64,000 bases of DNA from Myxocyprinus asiaticus (lineage: Eukaryota > Chordata > Actinopteri > Cypriniformes > Catostomidae): assembly GCF_019703515.2 (NCBI RefSeq), contig NC_059349.1:21796744-21860743 (forward strand). Direction: 5' to 3'. The notes under the pieces were generated by a model. That model was not told the DNA's origin, searched no databases, and saw only the letters and a list, made by a program, of their open reading frames with translations. Both the position numbers and the translations under genes were made by a program. Shown here piece after piece: positions 37,303-48,902 of this stretch (position 1 is its first letter; every line of letters begins with the position of its first letter).

Positions 37303-37934
37303 TCAAATTTACTCACCCTCATGCCATCCCAGATGTGTATGACTTTCTTCTGCTGAACACAAAGCTTTTTAGAAGAATATTTCAGCTCTGTAGGTCCATA
37401 CAATGCAAGTGAATGGTGATCAGAACTTTGAAGCTCTGAAAATCACAAAGGCAGCATTAAAGATATGAATATGACTCCAGTGGTTTAATCCATGTCTTCA
37501 GAAGCAAAATTATAGGTGTGGGTGTGAAGCATTTCAATATTTAAGTCATTTTTAATATGAATTTTATTCCCTGCCCAGTAGGTGCTGAAATGCACAAAGA
37601 ATGTGAATCCACAAAAACAAGAGAAGAAAAACATGAAAGTGAAAGTGGAGATTTATAGTAAAAAAGTACTTAAATATTGATCTGTTTCTCAACCACACTT
37701 TTCATATCGCTTCTGAAGACATGGATTCAACCACTGGAGTCATGTGGATTACTTTTTGCCACCTTAATGTGCTTTTTGACCACCATCCACTTGCATTGAA
37801 TGTACCGACAGAGCTGAGACATTCTTCTAAAAATCTTTGTTTGTGTTCAACAGAAGAAAGTCATACACATATGGGATGGCATGGTGGTGAGTAAATGAGA
37901 TAATTTTTATTTTTGGGTGAACTATCCCTTTAAG
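37303..37934. repeat. fold-back MITE copy, long form
   Basis: Left TTTACTCACCCTCATGCCAT and CTTTCTTCTGCTGAACAC; right GTTCAACAGAAGAAAGTC, GGGATGGCATGGTGGTGAG and TTTTTGGGTGAACTATCCC. Inner arms pair too (GACTCCAGTGGTTTAATCC against GATTCAACCACTGGAGTC). Confidence 0.8.
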
Positions 37935-38640
37935 CATCACTTTTCTTTTTACTCTGTAATTATTGATTTTGAGGATATTTAATTGTGCAAATAAATACAA
38001 TGGAAACTGTTAATATACATTTTGACAAAGATTTTTTCTATGCATTTAGGAAGAGGAGCTTGACCAAGCACAGAAAGGAGCAGATGCCATCAATGCTTTG
38101 GAGCAGGAAGAGCGAAAGTTGCCTTTCAACCCACTGGATGTATAGATTGTCCTTGAAAATGAGCTGGGGACATTTGTCAAAACTTGGGTCAGTGCACTGA
38201 CTTTTTGGGCTATTTTATGCCTTTCACATTAGCTACCCAAAGAAGCTGACACTCTTTCTTTTTTTTGAGGTCGTACAGTAAATAGTGTTGCATCCTGATG
38301 ATGGAAAGGTCTGGCCACATTGAAAAGATCTTTTGAATGAATAGTTTAATTTATAAATGCAAACTGTTTCTTGTGTTTTTGTTAAAGTATTAGTTCAGAG
38401 AGTTTTCTCTTACCTGCATATATTTCTGCAGTATGCAGTTTGTTAAAAATGCATTTTGAATTGTTTATTTAGATTTACTGAAATTCTTGGCATTGCATAG
38501 CCCACTTGTATTTATGTTTTTTGTTTATCGTCATGATTTTGTTACTATTTTTGTATTTGAGAAAATTTTTTGGTTCTAGGAGAGCATGAATATCTATGTT
38601 AGATTGTAAATTTGTAAATGACAATAAAAACCTTTGACGT

Positions 38641-41600
38641 TCACCAGTTGTCTGTTATTTCTTCAGGTCATTTTATTTGAAAGTTAATTGAAAGTAAATG
38701 AACAGAACATAGAATTTGAAGCTGCTAATAGCTTATGAGCTTAAAATGCATAGTTGGGTAAACAGAGACTCTTAGAGTTAAAAAAAAACATAAATGTAGT
38801 AGCTGGCATGGCACAGTATTTTAAGTAACATTTTTTAATGGAAGCTCATTAATTTGGCCATAGCCAGCTACGTTTTTTTAGGTAACGTTGCTTAAAATTC
38901 CTAGTGGAATTTGCTCAAAAAGTGGGACGCAAAAATGATGCACTATATTTTTAAGCAAATCCAGCACATTTCTTTTCAGTGTGTGCTCCCTTTACTTAAA
39001 TTAATATTACTTAATATGACATAATTAATGAATGATGCCATTTTGGTATCTGCATAACTACTAACATTTAAAGAGGACTAGCTATTAGAATTAGATGAAA
39101 AAAGCAATTAAGATTTTAAATTCAGTAGAATTCAGAAATACCTGCATCTCTTGGGTGCCTCTTTAGTTGTCATAATTTATCTTTAAAATCTTGCTAGAAC
39201 ATCCTTGTGCTTCTATAGCCCCACCCTAAAACAACTATAATGAATGTAGAGTAATTGAACATTTTGTTGTAATTAACAAGATTAATGCGTTATGCTAAAC
39301 CTGGCTGCAGGATCTACTGTTGCTTTGCAGGCAAAATTACTTTGTGAAGCCTAAATATCAAATTATCATCTCTATCAAGTCATTCCATTTGTCCGTTAAC
39401 ACAGCACAATGAATGGAGAGAACATTGCATTGCTATATGAGTTCTGTGTTGTATTTTTGTTGATGCCGCAAACAAGATGAAGATGTAAGGTTAGCAAGAA
39501 CTAGAGGAGAAAAGGCTCATCTACATGTTTTGGACACATTCCCTTGTTGCTGCAGCTAAAAATATTATCAGGGTTAACTCCCTGCTGCAAAAAAAGCTGT
39601 CCCGTACACTCTTCTGTTATGTGTATGTGTAGCCCAGTCTCTCACCTCTGTGTAGGTGATAAAATAATATAGATTATGAAACAAAACAGATTCATTGCTT
39701 TTGTGGAATCACAGCTCACAGAGTGAGGTAATATTTAGAGAACACAAATTAGACCAGCAGTGACATTTTGTTTCCTGTGTGCAATGCCACATTATTAAGG
39801 ACACTGTGACAGTTTGTGCTGGTGTGTCAGGAATGCAGATATTAGCTCACGAAGAACAGCATTTCAGAGACAAACTCAGCCGGACTGAGACAAATTATTA
39901 TGAACAGCATTTCAGAGTCAAGGAACAAGCACTGGTCCACCTGTCAAGGCTTGACCAGTCCAGAGTGAGCTATGACAAAGTCTTTCACATGTATTTTCCA
40001 TAGAAGATATGCAGTACTGGCAACCACAGCTTACTATTATTTTTTCTCTTGAATGCTATTAAAGACGATACTACTGATCCACACTGGAATATAACCACTG
40101 GAGTTCATAAAATGTTTCTTTATGTTTTTAGCTTAGATTATTTAAAAAAAAAATCTCTCTCCTCCGGAATGTTTCATGTCTTGCATTGCTAGCTTCTTAA
40201 AATTCCTGTCATGATCCTACCTGTGGACAGACTTTTCTGAAATCCGAGACATCTTCAGGAAAACAGTAACTTAATAAGATAAGTTTGAGTCAAATTTCCC
40301 CACAGACATTTAAATTTAGAAGAACAGTAGATTATATAACAAGATACGGGGGCATTTTAAAAGTACCCTGTTGTTCACGTATTAGCAGCAGATTCTACTG
40401 TTAGGTCATTTTATGACATTATCTCAAAATCACAGTTTTTTCCCCTCATCGTTTCTTATTATTAATATGGTTTTATCTTAATCTGAATTTTTTTGGTATA
40501 AAAATTAATGAATTTGTGTGTTTATTTTGTTGAATTTATGTTCCACACAAGGTGAGCTGTTGAACATGTTAAGATAAGGCCTACAGCGGGGCTTTGTTTA
40601 CTTGTGTCTACTGTTCCTTTCGCCTTTATCATATTTGATCATGCCAGGAAGTTTAAGCTTCTTAGCAAACTCAACTGATTGAATATTTTAATGGATTGCA
40701 CCCACAGTGAGGAGCTAGTAAATTAGTTTAACTGTGTAATTATATCAGAAATATTGCTCTCCCCTCCCACTATAAAAAGCCTAATAAAGGCACCAAGAGA
40801 AAATATTGCTGAGTAACAAGATACTTTGTGTTCTGTACCACCAACCACTGAGCATTGCTATTGTGCCCTTGAGCACTGCACTTAACACACAACTCCTCAT
40901 TGCTGTTACATGACACCCCTGTTTTCCCAACCTCACTTTCCCCATAAGGCACACTAGAGTATAAAATCAGCTCTCATTGTTTCACTGAATAAGATGAGAT
41001 AAACATAGACCTCTATGACTGGCTTGTTCCCTCAAATGATGCTGTCCTCACAGGTTAGACTTAAAGTCTGACTAAAAGCTTGGCACTACTGAGCTGAAAT
41101 GTAGGTGTCCGTTAAGCAGACTGTCAGTTTGTTATAAGTTCACTGTCACAATCTGAAATGAAGGTTAAAATGCTTTGACATTTTATAACAAGCTACAACT
41201 GATTGCAATTTGCCTAATTCAAAGTTGCACACAGCAGATACTTTACTAGAAGAACAGAAATTTGCACAAGTATAGACTAGGATATGGATCCAGCGAAAAA
41301 TGACACATTATTCATAGTGTTCACCATACTCAATAATGTAGCATGCACCTCTAGTTCCATTTACTGTGCTCCTTGTTCTGACAGTTTATCACCGGTTGAC
41401 GTTATTTTACAGATGCACCTCTGAATAAAGCCCCTCATGAATAAAATACATTACCTTCAAACACTTTAAATAATTCACCTTTCACAGATATCAAGAGATC
41501 TGTCACTCTACATGCCAAGAGTCCCTCTCACTTTCTCCCGGCTTGATGCACTAGTCCATACTTTATTTTAAATACCAGTAAACTGTGAAATTGAGCACTG

Positions 41601-41647
41601 CATAAAATAAAATACAAAAATAAACAAATTATGACATGAAAGATATA
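38641..41647. other. intronic stretch without genes
   Basis: AT-rich sequence with only short random open frames. A possible SINE relic lies at 40835-40960. Confidence 0.5.
40835..40960 (+). mobile_element. possible SINE relic
   Basis: ATTGTGCCCTTGAGCACTGC and CACTTAAC resemble the central domain seen in the SINE at 25012-25258 (GGGCCCTTGAGC...CCCTTGACC). Neither head nor tail is recognisable. Confidence 0.3.
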
Positions 41648-42405
41648 CACTGGCGGCCAATAGTTTGGAATAATGTACAGATTTTGCTCTTATGGAAAGA
41701 AATTGGTACTTTTATTCACCAAAGTGGCATTCAACTGATCACAATGTATAGTCAGGACATTAATAATGTGAAAAATTACTATTACAATTTGAAAAACTAC
41801 TTCAAAGAGTTCTCATAAAAAAATCCTCCACGTGCAGCAATGACAGCTTTGCAGATCCTTGGCATTCTAGCTGTCAGTTTGTCCAGATACTCAGGTGACA
41901 TTTCACCCCACACTTCCTTTAGCACTTCTCACGCACCTTACAGTCTAGCTGATCCAACAAAAGCTCAATGGGGTTAAGATCCATAACACTCTTTTACAAT
42001 TATCTGTTGTGCAATGTCTGTGTTTCCTTGCCCACTCTAACCTTTTCTTTTTGTTTTTCTGTTTCAAAAGTGGCTTTTTCTTTGCAATTCTTCCCATAAG
42101 GTCTGCACCCCTGAGTCTTCCCTTTACTGTTGTACATGAAACTGGTGTTGAGCGGGTAGAATTCAATGAAGCTGTCAGCTGAGGACATGTGAGGTGTCTA
42201 TTTCTCAAACTAGAGACACTGATGTACTTATCCTCTTGTTTAGTTGTACATCTGGCCTTCCACATCTCATGGTGCTGTTTTTTACATCAGTAATGTCCTG
42301 ACTACACTTTGTGATCAGTTGAATGCCACTTTGGTGAATTAAAGTACCAATTTCCTTCCAAAACAGCAAAATCTGTACATTATTCCAAACTTTTGGCCAC
42401 CAGTG
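41648..42405 (-). mobile_element. Tc1/mariner element, internally deleted
   Basis: Starts CACTGGCGGCCAATAGTTTG and ends AACTTTTGGCCACCAGTG, with TA on both sides. The inverted repeats continue through GGAATAATGTACAGATTTTG and TGGCATTCAACTGATCACA. Only 758 bp remain of the usual 1.6 kb, so about half the element, including most of the catalytic domain, is gone. Confidence 0.92.
41945..42265 (-). pseudogene. Tc1 transposase N-terminal remnant
   Basis: Reads ARCTTKQEDKYISVSSLRNR, then CTTVKGRLRGADLMGRIAKK, KPLLKQKNKKKRLEWARKH and CKRVLW. This is the end of the DNA-binding region and the run-up to the first catalytic Asp. Right after VLW the frame jumps to ILTPLSFCWIS, from the distal PDLNPIE region read near 41945-41990. 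The catalytic core is deleted. Confidence 0.8.
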
Positions 42406-44029
42406 TACATTTCATGAGATGTAAAATTTTTCATTATTATGCATTTATTGTAAGAGTTTAATATTCAAAGCAAGGCCGTAGCCAGGAAATTACTTTTGGG
42501 TGGGCCTCAGTAAAAATGAATGGGCCAATTTTTGTCCCAAGAGAAGCGGCGCATTCAAACAGTTCTTTTACACTTTCAGAAATTAAAATGTATGCATTTT
42601 TTATACTGTTTTATAAATATATATCAAGTCATAGAATAATATTCTGGGTGGGTTTGGGTCTAATTTCAGCCCACCCTTGGCTACACCACTGATTCAAAGT
42701 GTTCTTTATTCAGCCTGATGATATTAGCTGTACAGACCATGTTTTCTGAGGTTGTATGAGACATTTGGTGCAGTTCTTTTGAACATCTATGAGATTTTCA
42801 AAGAATATGTAGTGATCAGTGTGCATGAGGTAGATTAATATAGTACAACATTTGCTGACCTTGTTTTTATTAGTATTTGCAGCTTATGCTGTAGACATTT
42901 ACCATGATATGTTTATAGATGTACTATGACCATGTCAGGGATTATTGTGCCGATTTATTTGTATTTTTTTTTTAATTTTTTAATTTTTTTTATTATGACC
43001 AAGTGACTGTACATTATCCTGCATTTCACACTGCTATTAAGCAAATAAATAAATACATGGATGTGAACTATTGTTTAAAGTTTATTCTGTTATTTTGGAA
43101 GAAAAAAAACTGCACAGTGAAATGAAAGACATGAAACTAGCACAGCTATGTATTAAATATTTTGGAAATGACTAAGTTCAGGCATGAAACTCTGAAAGCT
43201 GATAGGTTCTTTGAACTTGTTATCTGTTAGCCAGTCAGCTCACTCACATGTGATATGTCAATATGGCTGTTGCAGTGGCAGTTTATTTAAATGAACACCG
43301 CAGTTGTTAAGGGCCAATCATCACCTGTGAACGGTGTTGTACAATGGTTGGAGGGGGCAGGGCATGGCAAATTATGCGTTTATTGTGGATCAAACTTAAA
43401 AAAGTGCATCACTGAACACGTAATAAAAATTAAACCCTTTGTAATAAATCACAAAATACCCCAAATAGCATAAATTCAAAACTTTTTGCATTGGTTTGAC
43501 ATTTCTGTATGTTATTGCACCAACATACATGCACTTATACATCAGTGACATGTTCATGTAAGTGGGTAAAAATATTTCAGATTGTCAGATTCTGTGAATA
43601 TTGCTAAACTCCAATATTCAAACTAAACAGCTTGACAATAATTAAATAGTTCAGTCCTAACTTTGCTGAAATCTTTTTGATTGTCGAATCCTTTTAATAT
43701 TTTTTTGACAGTAAAAAAGCACCATTGTCCAGTTTTTAAGAGGATCTCACTTGAGTTATGATGTTTCCAGCCACACTGAATACACGTCCAGAACGCTGTG
43801 TTAATCTTGTCAGCAGAATTACTGACAAAAATGTTTGAGGTGTTGTTTGATTCCGTTAACAAAGACAGGATCATGAGGATAATTAGACCATTTTAATTCA
43901 AACATTGCTGATGAAAATTTTATGAGAAATAAACAGCACTGCAAGATATTAACAATGCACTGACAATGTTTTTAAATAAAAACATTGTTGAATATAACAT
44001 TGTTTATTAAAATTATCCTGTCATAGTGT
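42406..44029. other. intronic stretch without genes
   Basis: A small imperfect inverted element is suggested at 42472-42692 (GGCCGTAGCCAGGAAATTAC against CCCACCCTTGGCTACACC). Otherwise nothing is recognised. Confidence 0.45.
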
Positions 44030-44264
44030 TGTGAGGATTTTTCCGCCTTGTTGATGAGAGAGGTCAACAGAGAATGACCAGACTGGTCCAAACTGACAAA
44101 GTCTATGGTAACTCATATAACTGCTCTGTACAATTGTGGTGAGAAGGATAGCATCTCAGAATAGCTTTCTGAGATGCTATTCTGGTTGGTGTTGTTTTGG
44201 CGGCACGAGGGGGACCTACACAATATCAGGCAGGTTGTTTTAATGTTGTGGCTGATCGGTGTAT
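44030..44264 (+). mobile_element. short Tc1 relic with hairpin junction
   Basis: GAGAATGACCAGACTGGTCC, CTGTACAATTGTGGTGAGAAG and ATAGCATCTCAGAA match the transposase N-terminal region of another fish Tc1 family. GGCGGCACGAGGGGGACC and GTTGTGGCTGATCGGTG match its 3' end as I know the family. About 1 kb is missing between them. The junction forms a perfect 14-bp hairpin (44148-44161 with 44167-44180). Confidence 0.55.
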
Positions 44265-44320
44265 ATAAATGAGCTTAATCAAATATATCAACAGATACAT
44301 ATAATATAATAACTTAAATA

Positions 44321-44380
44321 CAGTGCATCCGAAAAGTATTCACAGCGCTTCACTTTTTCCACATTTTGTTATGTTACAGC
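44321..44380 (+). mobile_element. isolated Tc1 terminal-repeat fragment
   Basis: CAGTGCATCCGAAAAGTATTC through GTTATGTTACAGC repeats the first 60 bp of the Tc1 element that begins at 44578, same orientation, with TA before it. It then diverges. It is a stray terminal fragment of the same family. Confidence 0.85.
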
Positions 44381-44577
44381 AGTGTAAGAGCAGTGAATGT
44401 TTTTCTCTTTTTCAGTGTTGTTGCTTTATTAATATTCACTACAATTTTATATGTTATCAAATGCAATTTAAAGGACTGTGGTTATTTATATAATAATTAT
44501 TTTATTAGTAGATACCCTGTGCCCCCTTTGTTTTTCCTTGATATTTTTAAAGCATTATAAAGTGAATCTGGACTTTA

Positions 44578-46234
44578 CAGTGCATCCGGAAAGTATTCAC
44601 AGCGCTTCACTTTTTCCACATTTTGTTATGTTACAGCCTTATTCCAAAATGGATTAAATTCATTATTTTCCTCAAAATTCTACAAACAGTACCCCATAAT
44701 GACAATGTGAAAGAAGTCTGTTTGAAATCTTTGCAAATTTATTAAAAATAAAAAACGAAAAAAAAAATAAATAAATAAATAAATCACGTACATAAGTATT
44801 CACAGCCTTTGCCATGACACTCAAAATTGAGCTCAGGTGCATCCTGTTTCCACTGATCATCCTTGAGATGTTTCTACAACTTGATTGGAGTCCACCTGTG
44901 GTAAATTCAGTTGATTGGACATGATTTGGAAAGGCACACACCTGTCTATATAAGGTCCCACAGTTAACAGTGCATGTCAGAGCACAAACCAAGCCATGAA
45001 GTCCAAGGAATTGTCTGTAGACCTCCGAGACAGGATTGTATCGAGGCACAGATCTGGGGAAGGGTACAGAAAAATTTCTGCAGCATTGAAGGTCCCAATA
45101 AGCACAGTGGCCTCCATCATCTGTAAATGGAAGAAGTTTGGAACCACCAGGACTCTTCCTAGAGCTGGCCGCCCGGCCAAACTGAGCGATCGGGGGAGAA
45201 GGACCTTAGTCAGGGAGGTGACCAAGAACCCGATGGTCACTCTGACAGAGCTCCAGCGTTTCTCTGTGGAGAGAGGAGAACTTTCCAGAAGAACAACCAT
45301 CTCTGCAGCACTCCATCAATCAGGCCTGTATGGTAGAGTGGCCAGACGGAAGCCACTCCTCAGTAAAAGGCACATGACAGCCCGCCTGGAGTTTGCCAAA
45401 AGGCACCTGAACGACTCTCAGACCATGAGAAACAAAGACTGAACTCTTTGGCCTGAATGGCAAGCATCATGTCTGGAGGAAACCAGGCACTGCTCATCAC
45501 CTGGCCAATGCCATCCCTACAGTGAAGCATGGTGGTGGCAGCATCATGCTGTGGGGATATTTTTCAGAGGCAGGAACTGGGAGACTAGTCAGGATTGAGG
45601 GAAAGATGAATGCAGCAATGTACAGAGACATCCTTGATGAAAACCTGCTCCAGAGCGCTCTGGACCTCAGACTGGGGCGAAGGTTCATCTTCCAACAGGA
45701 CAATGACCCTAAGCACACAGCCAAGATAACAAAGGAGTGGCTACGGGACAACTCTGTGAATGTCCTTGAGTGGCCCAGCCAGAGCCCAGACTTGAACCCG
45801 ATCGAACATCTCTGGAGAGATCTGAAAATGGCTGTGCACCGACGCTCCCCATCCAACCTGATGGAGCTTGAGAGGTCCTGCAAAGAAGAATGGGAGAAAC
45901 TGCCCAAAAATAGGTGTGCCAAGCTTGTAGCATCATACTCAAAAAGACTTGAGGCTGTAATTGGTGCCAAAGGTGCTTCAACAAAGTATTGAGCAAAGGC
46001 TGTGAATACTTATGTACATGTGATTTTTTCTTTTTCTTTTTTCGAATTTAAAAAAAAATTTTTTTTTGAATACATTTGCAAAGATTTCAAACAAACTTCT
46101 TTCATGTTGTCATTATGGGGTATTGTTTGTAGAATTTTGAGGAAAATAATCAGTTTAATCCATTTTGGAATAAGGCTGTAACATAACAAATTGTGGAAAA
46201 AGTGAAGCGCTGTGAATACTTTCCGGATGCACTG
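44578..46234 (+). mobile_element. Tc1/mariner element, nearly full length
   Basis: Tips CAGTGCATCCGGAAAGTATT and AATACTTTCCGGATGCACTG, TA on both sides, 1657 bp. Inverted repeats of about 230 bp contain an inner tip-like repeat (ATAAGTATTCACAGCC near 44795 and GGCTGTGAATACTTATG near 45998). This is the IR/DR layout. The arms match well, so the copy is fairly young. Confidence 0.94.
44996..45992 (+). pseudogene. Tc1 transposase with catalytic-motif deletion
   Basis: ATG at 44996 starts MKSKELSVDLRDRIVSRHRS. It has helix-turn-helix motifs (GYRKISAALKVPISTVASII), [40 protein letters not shown] and [16 protein letters not shown]. Just after this, near 45432, the sequence jumps to [15 protein letters not shown] in another frame. 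The segment that should carry Trp-Ser-Asp-Glu with the first catalytic Asp is missing, a deletion of about 23 nt. Downstream the frame is clean: [28 protein letters not shown] (second Asp), [13 protein letters not shown] (Glu) and the end KGASTKY. One small deletion separates it from an intact enzyme. Confidence 0.92.
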
Positions 46235-47809
46235 TATGCAATTAAGCGAATGCACAATGGAGCTTGACTTTTAGATAGAGCACATAAATGGGCTTCTTAC
46301 ATGTGTTAACATGTTACCATAAATAAACTTACCTGTGCATGATTTTGTTAAGGAATTTTGGGACCGTAATTTCAGTCGGGGACAAATAGAAGTGTAGTTG
46401 ATACACCTTCACCTTCACCTGCAATCAGTTATGTAGTGTGCACATCAACACAACAGAATACAAAACACTACGCGCTGTAGGTGTGCGCTTGGCTTGAGTC
46501 GCGTAAATGCATATCACACTTTGTAGATACGCCATTGCTATAATAATGTTGACAAAATGAAGAAGTCTGTAAAAGACTTAATACGTGCCTGGGATTAAGA
46601 ATCCACAACACAGTTAAAAAGGATCTAATACTTTACTATAGTCATTAAAAAAAACTTATTTCAGAAATTTATTTCAAGTTTTCGTATGGTCTTTTCTGTA
46701 AGTTGATATATTTATGTCACATGCATCACCGCCAGTGTCACTCTGCCACCACGATGGAGCGGTTGTCACAATGATGCTAGCAGCCCTATATGGCAAGCCA
46801 ATCATATCACATGGTGTAAGCTGATAGGTCCTTTGACATGTAATTGGGTAGCCAATCAACTTGCATACTCTCTCTTTGCCTAACATTTAAATAAGCTCAA
46901 TTTGCAAGTAAGCTGGTTTCCTGCATCATGCTGCCAGAGTTTTCACAAAAAAAATGCTATTTACTCAGGTGGTTTCTGGGGCTTTTTCTTCTACCAGTTT
47001 GCACGGTAAGGTCTGCTTTTGGCCATGACACATAAAAGTGCGTCTTAATCAAGGTAAGCCATAGCCAAATCAGGCACTGGCACACATCGCTATCTTAGGC
47101 CATTTGTTTAAATAAATCCACATATAGCTAGGCTGAGTCACTAGTTAAATAAGCTCTGGGCTTTCCAGGTACAAGTACACATGAGTCAGGTCACTAGCCG
47201 TTTAAGCCATTCAAGCGGGCACAGACACACATAGAGATTTCATTTATTTGCGTAATGCCATTCGGCCAAGCAGACCAAGGGACACCAAGCTAGCATACAT
47301 ACGACTTTGCACACAAGCCTTGGCGGTAGATCTGCTTGGTGTTGTGGGATTGCCTTTTATGTTATGTGTTTGTGCAGGTTCCCTGCTTTGTTGGATGATT
47401 ATATTTATGTCTAATTGTGCAGCAGCATTTTATACATGTCTTGTGTTTTTCTAATTGTACAACAACAGCTGAACTGTCATATTTACAGTTTAGCAGTCAT
47501 TATAAAAAAGATCTGACCGCAAAATGCCACGATTCACTGAACAGAATAAAGTATTCCAAAGGCTGTGGAACAATAATAGAGATATAGTGTTTTTTTGTTT
47601 TTTTGTTGTTGTATTTACTAGGTAAACTGCCCTGTTTGGACCTTATTCATGAAGCAAGAGTAGAATTTTTTTTTGTAAATTATTCATAAATCCATTCCTA
47701 TTGCGAAAAGAATAGTTTTATATATGGTTTACGTAGAAATGTAAAAGATCTTGTGTTTCAGACTAAGGCCATTCATCAATAGGTGCACATAAAAATCTCC
47801 CAAACTTAC
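46235..47809. other. intronic stretch next to first coding exon
   Basis: No gene or clear repeat. A segment at 46815-46895 (GCTGATAGGTCCTTTGACAT) resembles 43198-43300, suggesting an old shared repeat. Confidence 0.4.
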
Positions 47810-48405
47810 CAGAGCACAGTACATCTCAGGTGGGTCTCCACAGGTGATGTTGGGTGGGTCCAAATATACTCTCAGGTATTTGGTCATGTCAGTGGCTTCA
47901 GGTTGGCAGGCCATGTAGTGCCAGGCCAGTCGGTCCTCCGTGTATACCTGTGACTTACAAACATCATAGTGCCCCCATGAGGCTGGATAATGTTGCGTGG
48001 CATGACACCAACTCACCCACAGGGCCTGCATTACAGACATTACCAGTAAGTACATGGTTGCTGCTTTCTGATGCCACATTAAAGAGTTTGATAAATAATA
48101 AGCAGGCAGAGGGTGATGAGGCAGACTGCCTCTGTGGTGACACTGAAGTTTATTGGGTAAAAGAGGCAGGAATCTGGGGCAGCATGCCAGCTTTGACTCA
48201 GCTTCTTTAGGCCACTCTAATTTCATTAATTAATGTATTTTCTTCTGATTGTGTCGGAGGGATGGTTTAACGTGTTTTGACGAGGTTGCGGTAAGTGCGG
48301 GTCACCGGTGTGAACAAATGATATTAAATCCTTCTTGAAGCCATTAGTGGAGGCCATTTCAGGATATCCTCCTGTCCATTGCTGTTCCAGTGCACTCTCC
48401 ACAAT
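47810..48405 (-). CDS. ntng1: netrin-G1, first coding exon with 5' UTR
   Basis: This exon holds the translation start of netrin-G1. The acceptor is a good polypyrimidine tract ending CCCTGCAG just above 48405. About 350 nt of 5' UTR follow, then the ATG at 48055. The 82 codons comprise a hydrophobic signal peptide (MYLLVMSVMQALWV, about residues 1-18) and the start of the LN domain: HYPASWGHYDVCKSQVYTED, MACQPEATDMTKYL, then LDPPNITCGDPPEMYCAL. The donor at 47809 reads CTG|GTAAGT. It ends in phase 0 and joins cleanly to the exon at 486-1129. Two upstream in-frame ATGs (residues -8 and -57) give no sensible signal peptide, so the MYLL start was chosen because it matches the family N terminus. 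A sequon NIT lies at about residue 70. Because the acceptor precedes the 5' UTR, at least one non-coding exon must lie further upstream, beyond 48405. Confidence 0.93.
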
Positions 48406-48742
48406 CTGCAGGGGAGAAGAAAATGAGAGGAAACAAGAGTGTGTCAGTGGAGGAGGTATAGGATTGGTATTTCTCGAATAACAAGGAGCCGAGTTGAAGA
48501 GGTGAGGAGGTGCAGGTCAAGTGTTTTCTATTGCTGAGACCTCATAGAGCAACATCCTAAAAATACCTGCTTATTACAGAAGGCGAATAGACAAACATCC
48601 CTGTGGGCACAAACAGACCATCTAAGTCTGCACGTCTCTCAACAGTGCAACTCTCAACAGTCTCTCGGCTATTTGAAATGTGAAAGATTCTGTCCAAGTG
48701 CGAGGCAAGCAGTGGAGGAAAGAGGCCACGTCCTGCACATAT

Positions 48743-48902
<160 letters not shown>

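Larger units (their letters stand above)
35641..38640 (+). other. candidate small multi-exon gene nested in ntng1 intron
   Basis: Exon-like pieces lie on the plus strand. Piece A ends CGTTCAAAG|GTAAAT at about 35717. Piece B (about 35910-36024) ends CAAACAACAG|GTAATT. Piece C, a paralogue of B (about 36354-36450), is preceded by TTCTCATTGTCAG and ends GGCAACAG|GTAACT. Piece D starts after TTTTTTCTATGCATTTAG at 38049 and has an open frame EEELDQAQKGADAINALEQE, then ERKLPFNPLDV and TAG. An AATAAA lies near 38622. In phase 0, C (ARQKLSRQQ) joins D without a stop. No start codon was found. The hexapeptide PFNPLD also occurs in securins, but that is too short to identify it. It could be a lncRNA or a decayed gene. 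Confidence 0.35.
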
